From assembly GCA_046153945.1 (NCBI GenBank), contig JBJXFF010000096.1:29872-93871 (forward strand): a DNA stretch of 64,000 bases. The letters are read 5' to 3'. Source of the stretch: SXOA01 sp046153945 (GTDB lineage Bacteria > Planctomycetota > Planctomycetia > Pirellulales > Pirellulaceae). Position numbers and translations under genes: made by a program. The notes beneath the pieces are model-generated. The model was given only the letters and a program-made list of their open reading frames with translations. It did not search any database and was not told where the DNA came from. This document shows, piece after piece, positions 38,621 through 47,019 of the stretch (the stretch's first letter is position 1; each line of letters begins with the position of its first letter).

Positions 38621-39406
38621 TTACTTGGCCTTGGTGAGGACAGCGACGGGAATCTTGATCTCGCCGAGGTTATTGTCACCCTTCTTGATTTCAATGTCGA
38701 TCTTTCCCTTGGCCCACTTCGCATCCTTGCCATCCTTTTTGCCACTCGTTACAAAGCCACACCCTTCGTGCCAGATGGTGAAGGTCCATTTGCCGGCGGG
38801 AATGTTCTCTATAGTTAATTCCCCCTTGTCGTTGCTAACGGCGGCATAGGGGTCGTCGCGGATCAAGATTTTTGCGGACATCCAGGGATGGATGCTGCAC
38901 GACAAAGGCATGAAGGCGGTCTCGGCTTTCGGCAAGGTCTTGGTGATGCTGCCGCCAGCCGGGATCAGGTCATTGAAGGCTGTGTTATTGAAGAAGTCCG
39001 CTTTGGTGTTGTGGCCGACTGGGTCGGTGTTTTTGATGACCAGTTTCTGAGTGGTGCGGAGAATTACAATGTGCGGCTCAAAGTGGCAATTGTGATTGTC
39101 CAGAACGACCTCGGCGGCAGCTTTCTCGAAGTCGGGATGGATCGTTGGCTTGGGAGCACCTGGCTTGGGAGACAGAAAGATTACAACGTTTTGAATCGCG
39201 CCGGTCTCGGCGTTGATTTTGAAGGTCTCGTCGACCAACTTATGCTTGCCGCAGACCTCGGCATCTTTGTTGATATTGGCCTTAGCGGGAACAGGTGCTT
39301 TGCCATCCAAAATAAACTTGGCCTTAAGAGTTCCCCAGTCCTGGGCCTGGCCGACCGAACAAGCAGCAACAGCGAAGGCCGCGGCGAACAATAATTGTGT
39401 CTTCAT
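38621..39406 (-). CDS. Secreted cupredoxin-like protein (paralogue)
   Basis: A 261-residue protein with a signal peptide ending near VGQAQ (about 21). It has the same layout as the gene after it: LVIKNTDPVGHNTKADF then LSCSIHPWMSAKILI, giving His, Cys, His, Met as a type 1 copper set; then AAVSNDKGELTIENIPAGKW, the regulatory-like beta sandwich. Unlike its paralogue it is not a lipoprotein. Its start follows a 155-base gap, so it may head its own transcript. It probably carries electrons in the periplasm. Confidence 0.75.
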   Translation of the reverse strand: MKTQLLFAAAFAVAACSVGQAQDWGTLKAKFILDGKAPVPAKANINKDAEVCGKHKLVDETFKINAETGAIQNVVIFLSPKPGAPKPTIHPDFEKAAAEVVLDNHNCHFEPHIVILRTTQKLVIKNTDPVGHNTKADFFNNTAFNDLIPAGGSITKTLPKAETAFMPLSCSIHPWMSAKILIRDDPYAAVSNDKGELTIENIPAGKWTFTIWHEGCGFVTSGKKDGKDAKWAKGKIDIEIKKGDNNLGEIKIPVAVLTKAK

Positions 39407-39506
39407 GGATATTCTCCTAGCACCTTTTCCCCGCGATCATTGGGGGGAACAGGCAAATGTGAGCCGTCAGAATCCCTGCCGGGCGGCGGTGTGGTGGGTA
39501 CTCGTT

Positions 39507-39512
39507 ATTATA
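39507..39512 (-). promoter_or_regulatory. Possible -10 box for the cupredoxin/oxidase transcript
   Basis: Read on the minus strand this is a perfect TATAAT, about 100 bases upstream of the start of the 38621-39406 gene and inside the only gap over 100 bases within the respiratory block. A matching -35 hexamer at 16-18 bases is poor, so the call is tentative. It fits the idea that the cupredoxin and oxidase genes have a promoter separate from the Rieske/b operon. Confidence 0.3.
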
Positions 39513-39561
39513 GGGCGACAACAAAAATCCAACTACGAGGCACTTGCCCCAGAAGGGCCTG

Positions 39562-42500
39562 CTACTTCTCTTCTTTTTTCTCTTCGGGTTTCGTCTCGGC
39601 GGCCGCTGCGGAGGGTGGCGGCGGGACTAGCGAATTGACTTTCGTATTCGACTTGGCGTACTGGTCAAAATTCGTCAGCAGATCGACGAGCCCTTCGACC
39701 TGCTCCTCGGCGGTGCCGCGGAACAACTCCTGGCTGATGCCGCCATGATGGGGCGCAGCCGCGTCATAGGGAATATTCACCGGCATTGAGGTGTAGGGGA
39801 GAATCATCTTGGGATTGGCGATCCAGTCCCGCGTGTATTCCGGCCGCAACCGCCGATAAACATCGGCCAGATTGGGGGCGAGGGCCCGCGCATTTCCTTG
39901 GGGGACAAAATCGGCTACTGCGTGGCATTTCACACAATAGTTGTTATTGGTTACGACTCGCATTGCGTGGTCGAAGCGGACGCTCCGACCGGGATCCGCG
40001 GCTTCCGCATCAGGAGCCAGCTTGCGATACTCCTGCTCTTTCCGGTCGAGCTTGGAAGTCTGCTTCGTTTCGGCCAATTCGTAGGGATACCTGGCGTTGT
40101 CGTGGGCGGCGAAGTAGTTGACTAGGTCGGTCGCTTCCGCCGATGTCATGTTGAACTTCGGCATCCGCAGAAATACCGCCGGACGAATGGTGTACGGCTC
40201 CAAAAGGAAGTCATGCAGCCAGTTCGGCTGGACTTTGTCTCCTTCACCAACCAGCGGCGGTGGTACCCAGCCAAACGCCTCGGAGCCGGAAGCGTTCGGG
40301 TTGAACTGCTTCTCATATTGTGTCACGCGCGGAATCAAGTACCGGGCGAGCACACCCCCCGTTGCGGGATATCTCTCGTCAATGGTTCGCTTCGGAATTG
40401 TGATCGGGTTTTGGCCCGTGATATAGACGCCGCCCCCAATCAGTGCGGGACGATAAAGATCGAGAGCATACTTCACCGCTTCCGGGTCATAGGGATCGCC
40501 ATTTTGCACTTCGTTGTCGTCAGATTCATCAATAACTCTGGGCCTGCCATCCGGAGAATAGGTGGGCATTCCGCTGATGACGGAGTGCAATTCATCGCGG
40601 CCATCGGGCTTTCCTTGCGCTGCCAACTCCGTGGGATTGAAATGGGGGAGCAGGAAGGGATACGTGGGATTGGCCGTTTGCTGGCCAAAGGCATCTGGAG
40701 CGTAGCTGACTTTCCACTTTTCGGTTTCGAGCAAGTGGCAACCGCCGCAGTTGTACTTCTCCAGGACTTTTTTCCCCGCAATCAACGCCGCACTGCGGGG
40801 TGAAGGCTTGTAAAGGTACTTTTCTCGCGGTGGCTCGGCGACAAGCCCAAGGACGAACGTAATCACCGCTTCACGCTCTTCCACCGAGAAGGGAAACTGG
40901 GGCATGCGGAGACGTTCGTTGTAACGCTTGTTGTGCGTCTTCTTGTAGTCGTAGCTGCGGGGCTCTTGAAGCTTCTGATAGATGAAACCGATCCGGTTTC
41001 CCGCTTCTAGCTGATGATGGAAAAATTCGTTCGTCTCGGCAGCTTCTGTCGCATCGACGGCGGCTTCATGGTCGTGACCACCGGCAGCAGCTTCCTTAGC
41101 TGCGGGCGGGTGGGCATGTGCATCCTTGCCGCCATGAGCATCAGGCGCACCGGGCTTCGCATGGCCGTGATGCTCCATATATTCGGCAATATGCTCAAAC
41201 GCCAGCTTGCTGGGATCCTTGCGGCCCCAGTCAGCCAGGCCGGTGCCAATTGGCTTGGCATCTTCGAATTTGGGAATATCGTGGCAGCCGTAGCAGCCAT
41301 ATTTGGAAATCGTCTTGCGGCCGATGTAGCGGAGCTTTTGCTGGAGCAGATCTGCACTGCCGCGAACGACCAGCTCCTTTTCGGCTCCCTTGAGCTCGGC
41401 TTCGTATTTCGGATCGATTCCCTTTTGCAAGAACTCTTCCGCCGTGGCTGGGAACGCTTCTCGGAGATATTCGAGGACCAGTTCATCCAGGTCCATTGTT
41501 GCACCCTGGATGTCGGCCAGCTTCTTAGAGGCTTCCGGGACGGGCTTCCAATGGAGATCAACTGCGGACTTGGTCCCTTCCGGCGGGACTGGCTGAGCGA
41601 GCAGAAACTCGACAATATCCGCGGCCGGGTCGAAATAGCGATCCGGTTCCGGATTTTTGGGGTCTTGGTTGGGGGCCTTGGGATGCAGTTCGCGGTTCAG
41701 GAACAAGTTCGGCATCACCGTCCGGGCGTGGTAGCGAGTCGGGTCCTTGATCCAGCTATAGAGCCAGGACTTCCCTTGCGGGTTGCGCTTGGCGGCGAAC
41801 TTGAGGTTGATATTGGAGAGGTCCGGACCCTGGACAATGTCCTCGGGCTTGCGGTACTTGCTGATATCGGGGAAGTCCACATGCGTGTGACAAGCCAGAC
41901 AGCCGCGAGTCTCGAATTGGAACTTTCCGCGGGCCAGTTGTTCTTCGGGCGTCCCTGCGTCCATTCCCTCCAGCGGCTTGATGGGCTCGAAATCCTGCTT
42001 GTAATTCATCAGGAACGCCATGACCCCCCGAATCTCGATCGGTTCGAGCTTCTGCGCGATATGCAGCGATTCTTCATCCTCGGAATCCTGGAGGTGGTCG
42101 TGCAGGTTGAAGAATTTGGGCATCCGCGTCGTTTCGCGGAAATTCTTGGGGTTGTTCAGCCAGTCATAGAGGAAGGCATTATCGAGTTTCTGGCCGATGT
42201 AACGGAGAGAAGGCCCAACCTTGCGCAGCGTACCCGGCACTTCCACGTCCTTCAACATTCCCGCGAGCTTATGATCCTCGGGAGAGAGAGTTGGTCCGAA
42301 TTCAGCCTCTTTGTTCTGCGAATCTTCGTCCAGAATGCCGCGCAGTTCCGCGCGGGCCGCATTGTCTTCCGGATGGGCCGCGAGTTGTTCGCACAATTCT
42401 CGGACGCGGGTGAGTTGACTGCGCTGGGTATTGATGGCGGTAAGGGACTTGCGAACCGGTTCCAGAATCTTAGCGAGCGCCTTAACTTGTTCATCCGCTT

Positions 42501-44733
42501 TTGTTGACCCCGCGGTTGCCTTGGCAATTTTGGCGTCCTTGTCGGGCGCGGTGGAAGTTGCCAGAGCTGCCTTTTCCGCTTCAAATTGGAATTTCTTGCC
42601 GACGGCGGTTTGGTAATCCTTCTGTACGTCCGCGACGGTGCGGCCATCAAGTTTTTTGGCAAGTTCCTTCTTGAGCAGGTCGTCAAACTTCTTCTCGTGG
42701 TTCGCCAAACCGCGAGTCAACTCCTGGGCGACGGCGAAGTAGTTCGGTTCCAACCGGAGGTCCGGGCCAACGCGTTTAGCGGGGCCGTCAAAGCCGTTCA
42801 CTTCGTGGCAGCCAAAGCAGCCGTATTTGCGAATCAACTCATACCCATGAACAACCTTGGGTGCCGGGGCAGTCGGGAATTTTTCGCTTGGCTCCAGTTC
42901 GACGACTTCATGGTGGCACTTGAGGCAGGTACTTTCGCTGAAGCGCTTGGCATGCATTGGCATGATCCAGTGTGGATTGTCAAACCAGCCTTGTTCGTGG
43001 GTCCAAGTCTCCGCCTGGGTTGGCGAATTGGGCGTGTGCGATGCCCATTTGAAATCGGTGGCGCTTCCTTGCCCTTCGTGGCAAATGGTGCAGGCGAAGG
43101 TGGCCATGCGGTGCGGGCTGGAATCGCTGATATAGAGATCCAAGCGCGGATGCGAAGTGTACGGATTGGGGAGGCCGCGTCGGATTTGGAGCCGTATCGG
43201 TTTCCCTTCGGCGACAAGGTCGGCGAGCATTGCGGCGACACGATCCGGGCTGCGAATACTTCCCAGGATGGGATCTCCATTAATCCCTTCAATCACGTCG
43301 CCAACCATAAGGCCGGGACGCTTGGGAAAGAGCGCTTCTTCGGCGCTCGGCTCACTGACAAAGGCGGCGACCGAATCGCGGATGGTCGCGCCGGGAACTT
43401 CTTTCCCTTCAACCTCGCCGGGACCGGAACCTTGAATGAGCGCCCGGGCGGCGGGAGACTGGGGACGGACGAACTTGACGGTGATGTCGCTATCATTCAG
43501 CAATCCAGCGTTCGCAAAGCGGATTCCCAAAAGGGCCTCCGCCGACGGGGTTTCGCTTGCCGTACTCTTCTTCGCGGACTCTTCGGCCTTGGGAAGAACA
43601 ATGACGAGTTCAAACCTCTGTTCTTTGACATAGGCAGGGGACGTCGCTTCGCCGGGAAGCGATTTCTGCATCGCCTGATGGCAGGTGGTGCATCGGTCGA
43701 AGCGGGTGACGTTTTTGAAGGAGCCATAGCCGATTTCGAGATCCTTGGACCATAAATTGTCGATCTTGCGCGTCGTGCCAAAGGCGTCGATAATGGGGAA
43801 GTTCAGGATCTTCTTGCCGAGGAAGGGGAACGACGAAGTGAAATACGTTTCCCGCTTTTCCTTAAATGCTGTCTCCAGTCGGACTAGATCCGCCTGTGCG
43901 GCCTCCGAAGCCTTTTTGGCGGCCTCTTCCTCCAAGGTGATAGTCTTGATTGACTTATCTAGCTTCTTGCGGAAGTCCGACGCGTGAAGATAGCTCTTGT
44001 TAAGGTCCGCATAGCCGGAGCGCTCTTCGTCGATCAGGCGTTGGACTTCGGCTTGCAGATGCTCAGTCGGCTTGTGATCGCGAATGGCAATATCGACATT
44101 GGCCTTGGCGGCGTCGATCTTGCCGTTGCGCACCTTGCGCTCGTTCAGCAGCTTGTCTTCTCGAGTCTTGGCGCTATAAGAAATGGCCTTTAATTCCGCA
44201 ACAATACGCTTCCGCTGAGTGCGGGCGGCCTCGTCTTTCTTTAGCGAGATGCGAAGTGCATCGGTCGCAACTTGCTGCAGTTTATCGTCGGCCGAATTCG
44301 TTTCGGCGGCTTTGGTAGCCTCCTCGGCCGCCTTTCGAGCCTCTACGACTTCGGCATGCAAGTCGTTGAGCTTTTCGACATCTTTCAGCAAGTAATTTGC
44401 GGAAACCGTGGTGGTTCTAACTTTGGCGTCATCTTCCAGAAGAGTAATAAACTCTTCAATCAACTTAACATCGATTCCTCCGGTTTCAGCCATCCGGAGT
44501 TGATTCTCGAAATCCTCGTGCGCCTGGTAGGTCGCCGTTGCTTTAACCTGCTCTTCGCGCCACTGCGTCATTTTCTGCTCAACCGCCAGGGCCTTGGGCT
44601 GGATGGTTTTCCAACTCCGCGCATGGTCTTTGTAGAACATCCAGACGGTGGTCAGCGTGAGCACGACGCCACTGACGGCGAAGACTCGGTGGAGCAGCGC
44701 TTGGTTACGCCAGGTTGATTCCGTTGCGGGCAT
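39562..44733 (-). CDS. Giant octaheme c-type cytochrome with PDZ-like region
   Basis: A 1723-residue protein. One membrane helix (about 17-34) is followed by a 260-residue coiled coil (about 45-300). Eight CxxCH heme sites lie at residues 348, 548, 603, 639, 945, 1147, 1329 and 1600. Between sites 1 and 2, residues 408-520 resemble a PDZ fold (RALIQGSGPGE to GLMVGDVIEGINGDPI). Five M-P-containing motifs (for example TRMPKFF, LRMPQFPF, FLRMPKFN) follow heme sites and could give axial Met ligands. It is encoded directly after the two cytochrome b subunits and replaces cytochrome c1 of standard complexes. The ends are Glu/Lys/Ala-rich. It should take electrons from the Rieske centre. Confidence 0.88.
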   Translation of the reverse strand: MPATESTWRNQALLHRVFAVSGVVLTLTTVWMFYKDHARSWKTIQPKALAVEQKMTQWREEQVKATATYQAHEDFENQLRMAETGGIDVKLIEEFITLLEDDAKVRTTTVSANYLLKDVEKLNDLHAEVVEARKAAEEATKAAETNSADDKLQQVATDALRISLKKDEAARTQRKRIVAELKAISYSAKTREDKLLNERKVRNGKIDAAKANVDIAIRDHKPTEHLQAEVQRLIDEERSGYADLNKSYLHASDFRKKLDKSIKTITLEEEAAKKASEAAQADLVRLETAFKEKRETYFTSSFPFLGKKILNFPIIDAFGTTRKIDNLWSKDLEIGYGSFKNVTRFDRCTTCHQAMQKSLPGEATSPAYVKEQRFELVIVLPKAEESAKKSTASETPSAEALLGIRFANAGLLNDSDITVKFVRPQSPAARALIQGSGPGEVEGKEVPGATIRDSVAAFVSEPSAEEALFPKRPGLMVGDVIEGINGDPILGSIRSPDRVAAMLADLVAEGKPIRLQIRRGLPNPYTSHPRLDLYISDSSPHRMATFACTICHEGQGSATDFKWASHTPNSPTQAETWTHEQGWFDNPHWIMPMHAKRFSESTCLKCHHEVVELEPSEKFPTAPAPKVVHGYELIRKYGCFGCHEVNGFDGPAKRVGPDLRLEPNYFAVAQELTRGLANHEKKFDDLLKKELAKKLDGRTVADVQKDYQTAVGKKFQFEAEKAALATSTAPDKDAKIAKATAGSTKADEQVKALAKILEPVRKSLTAINTQRSQLTRVRELCEQLAAHPEDNAARAELRGILDEDSQNKEAEFGPTLSPEDHKLAGMLKDVEVPGTLRKVGPSLRYIGQKLDNAFLYDWLNNPKNFRETTRMPKFFNLHDHLQDSEDEESLHIAQKLEPIEIRGVMAFLMNYKQDFEPIKPLEGMDAGTPEEQLARGKFQFETRGCLACHTHVDFPDISKYRKPEDIVQGPDLSNINLKFAAKRNPQGKSWLYSWIKDPTRYHARTVMPNLFLNRELHPKAPNQDPKNPEPDRYFDPAADIVEFLLAQPVPPEGTKSAVDLHWKPVPEASKKLADIQGATMDLDELVLEYLREAFPATAEEFLQKGIDPKYEAELKGAEKELVVRGSADLLQQKLRYIGRKTISKYGCYGCHDIPKFEDAKPIGTGLADWGRKDPSKLAFEHIAEYMEHHGHAKPGAPDAHGGKDAHAHPPAAKEAAAGGHDHEAAVDATEAAETNEFFHHQLEAGNRIGFIYQKLQEPRSYDYKKTHNKRYNERLRMPQFPFSVEEREAVITFVLGLVAEPPREKYLYKPSPRSAALIAGKKVLEKYNCGGCHLLETEKWKVSYAPDAFGQQTANPTYPFLLPHFNPTELAAQGKPDGRDELHSVISGMPTYSPDGRPRVIDESDDNEVQNGDPYDPEAVKYALDLYRPALIGGGVYITGQNPITIPKRTIDERYPATGGVLARYLIPRVTQYEKQFNPNASGSEAFGWVPPPLVGEGDKVQPNWLHDFLLEPYTIRPAVFLRMPKFNMTSAEATDLVNYFAAHDNARYPYELAETKQTSKLDRKEQEYRKLAPDAEAADPGRSVRFDHAMRVVTNNNYCVKCHAVADFVPQGNARALAPNLADVYRRLRPEYTRDWIANPKMILPYTSMPVNIPYDAAAPHHGGISQELFRGTAEEQVEGLVDLLTNFDQYAKSNTKVNSLVPPPPSAAAAETKPEEKKEEK

Positions 44734-44751
44734 GCCAGGCTTCTTTTGACC

Positions 44752-46149
44752 TTAAAAGTTCAACATATATTCGGGCATGGAAATCACATACTTCAGGTTC
44801 ACCGTCCACCGGCCGAGCATCTTGAGCGGCAGCAGAAGCATCATCAGCAGCAGGTTCGCGAGAACCATGTAGCGGATGAAGCCCATGCGGATAAACAGGT
44901 CGCGGAAGAACTTGCTCACTACGACGAGCATCGGAGGCAATATGGCCAGATAGCCGATAACCAGCAAAATCCCCGGGAGCTCACGGAAAATCGCATAGCC
45001 GACCTTGGTCAATTCCGATGCGCCTTCCGGCGCTTTGGGCCGACTCCAGCCGAGGTGTAACAAGTCGGGGAAATCGATCCAGAAGAATTCGGAGAGGTCG
45101 CGGTTGTTAAGGGCCTCCACCTTGTGGGCGTCCCAGATTTCGTAGGGTCCGAAGAAGTTCCAATTGGGGCCGCGCAGGAACGTACCCATCACAATGAGCG
45201 TGACCCATAACACCAAAAAACCGAATTGGAAAGTGAGGTAGGCAAATTTCCGCTGCTCGATGGTGTAGTAACCGTTGCCAGTCTTGTTGAAGTCGATATA
45301 GGGGATGGCCATCAGGCCGACGATGACCATGCTCGGCAGAACGACGCCTGCCATCCAGGGATCGTAATAGACGAGCATCTCTTGCAGGCCAAGGAAGTAC
45401 CACGGAGCCTTGGACGGATTGGGGGTCTTCACCGAGCTGGCCGGCTCTTCGAGGGGAGCTTGCAGGCTGATTGCCCAGACCGTGAGGAAAGCCGTCAGGG
45501 CCACCATGCAAATGAGCTCGGTATAAACGAGATCCGGCCAAACCAGGACCTTTTCTTCGTCAAGCTTTTCCAGCGGCCCAAGTCCCTGCTTCAGACGTTC
45601 GTCGTTTTGCACCGCCTGGTAAGCGCTGAGCCAAGTGAAAAAGCCGAGCAGAAAAACTAGACCGACGATGGGAACGTTGTCCGGCTTGGTGACGATGGCC
45701 GCGAAATTCTGGTCGGTCAACGACATGCCCATCAGCAGGGCGGAGAGATTCAAAAGCCCCCAAGCCACGGGAGGCTGGACGACAAACTTACGCAGGAAGA
45801 ACAAAATGAGAAGCAGCACCATTGTCCCCACCGAGTAAATGGTGGGATTCATCGCGCGGTTCACGCCGCTACGCAGCATTTGCGGCAGGGAGATGACTTC
45901 CATCCAGTCCTTTTGGCCACTGAAGGCGATGGGGGCCAGGATGGTAAAGATCATCGAAACGAACAGCCAACCAATCGAGGCGGTAACGGGAAACCCAAAG
46001 CCCGGAACTCGAAACAGGACTTTGTCCTTGCCCGATTGCCAAATGACCAGGGCGGCCAAAGCGTTCATCAGCGCCAAAAACAGATAATACGAGCCGAGGA
46101 AGCCCGCTATCTGATGCAGAAATGTTTCGTAGGGAACGTGACCGTGCAT
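44752..46149 (-). CDS. Cytochrome b subunit-IV-type protein with large N-terminal extension
   Basis: A 465-residue membrane protein. The conserved C-terminal-domain features of cytochrome b are at about residues 205-320: VLVWPDLVYTE, PNPSKAPWYFLGLQEML (Qo-site motif APWY in place of PEWY), and GVVLPSMVIVGLMAIPYID. Before them lie about 200 residues with five hydrophobic helices that have no counterpart in a typical 160-residue subunit IV. After them are three further helices. It is the partner of the b6-type subunit encoded next upstream. APWY-type motifs are found in complexes of menaquinone users, so the quinone is likely menaquinone. Confidence 0.88.
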   Translation of the reverse strand: MHGHVPYETFLHQIAGFLGSYYLFLALMNALAALVIWQSGKDKVLFRVPGFGFPVTASIGWLFVSMIFTILAPIAFSGQKDWMEVISLPQMLRSGVNRAMNPTIYSVGTMVLLLILFFLRKFVVQPPVAWGLLNLSALLMGMSLTDQNFAAIVTKPDNVPIVGLVFLLGFFTWLSAYQAVQNDERLKQGLGPLEKLDEEKVLVWPDLVYTELICMVALTAFLTVWAISLQAPLEEPASSVKTPNPSKAPWYFLGLQEMLVYYDPWMAGVVLPSMVIVGLMAIPYIDFNKTGNGYYTIEQRKFAYLTFQFGFLVLWVTLIVMGTFLRGPNWNFFGPYEIWDAHKVEALNNRDLSEFFWIDFPDLLHLGWSRPKAPEGASELTKVGYAIFRELPGILLVIGYLAILPPMLVVVSKFFRDLFIRMGFIRYMVLANLLLMMLLLPLKMLGRWTVNLKYVISMPEYMLNF

Positions 46150-46179
46150 GTGTTTTGATATCTAGGCGAGCCGAGTCCG

Positions 46180-46956
46180 TTACAAAGGTCCGCTGATGCC
46201 GCCGTCTTTACGGACGCGCCAAAAGTGGATCGCCATGAGCATTGCTGCCGCCAGGGGAATTGCCACGCAGTGCAAAACGTAAAAGCGGTTAAGCGTTTCT
46301 TCGCCGACAAACCGAGCACCCAGCAGGCCGAACCGGGCGTCCGAGGCGTTGGTAATCATGTCAATGCCGTCGATATTGAGGAGCTGATTGCCGGGACCTT
46401 CATAGCCCAGAAACGGCGTCGCCCGGGCCATGTTGGAACCGACCGTGATGGCCCAGATCGCCAATTGATCCCAGGGCAACAAGTAGCCGGTGAACGAGAG
46501 CAGCAGTGTCAGCAGCAAGAGGATTACACCGATGACCCAGTTGAATTCCCGCGGAGGCTTGTAGCTTCCGGTCAAGAAGACTCGGTACATGTGCAGCCAA
46601 ACGGTGATCACCATGGCGTGAGCACCCCAGCGATGAATTTCGCGAAGGATGCCCATCGAGGTGACATCGCGGAGAGCCAAAATGTCGTTGAACGCCCATT
46701 CCAGAGTGGGGCGGTAATAAAACATCAAGAGGACGCCGGTGATCGTCTCCACCAAAAACAAAAAGAACGTCACTCCACCCATGCACCAGGTGAAACTCAA
46801 CGCAATTCCCTGCTTTTTGATCGAAACCGGATGCAAATGCAGGAAGAAGTTGGTGAGCATCACCACCACGCGATTGCGGCGGTCCACCGGCATAGGATGC
46901 CGGAAGATGCTCTTCCAGATTTGCGATTCGCGGATGATTTCGCTCAGGGAAGCCAT
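46180..46956 (-). CDS. Cytochrome b6-type subunit with heme ci cysteine
   Basis: A 258-residue protein of four core helices. The four heme b ligands are H108 and H122 (EIHRWGAHAMVITVWLHMYRV, read in parts) and H229 and H244 (FYVLHC, AIHFW), spaced 14 and 15 residues as in cytochrome b6. C58 in WCMGGVTFFLFL aligns with Cys35 of b6, which binds heme ci covalently. PWDQ and GISGPL are also as in b6. The N-terminal extension upstream of ATG 46956 was rejected. With Rieske, subunit-IV-type and octaheme proteins it forms a quinol-oxidising complex. Confidence 0.92.
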   Translation of the reverse strand: MASLSEIIRESQIWKSIFRHPMPVDRRNRVVVMLTNFFLHLHPVSIKKQGIALSFTWCMGGVTFFLFLVETITGVLLMFYYRPTLEWAFNDILALRDVTSMGILREIHRWGAHAMVITVWLHMYRVFLTGSYKPPREFNWVIGVILLLLTLLLSFTGYLLPWDQLAIWAITVGSNMARATPFLGYEGPGNQLLNIDGIDMITNASDARFGLLGARFVGEETLNRFYVLHCVAIPLAAAMLMAIHFWRVRKDGGISGPL

Positions 46957-47019
46957 GGGAACTGGTTGGTCGGGCGTCTGGGTGTGTTTCGGCTGGCGAG
47001 GGTGCGGCAAACAAAACGA

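Noticed and set aside
41014..42507. 497-residue plus-strand open frame antisense to the octaheme gene
   Set aside because: The minus-strand frame has eight heme motifs and operon context; the plus frame has neither.
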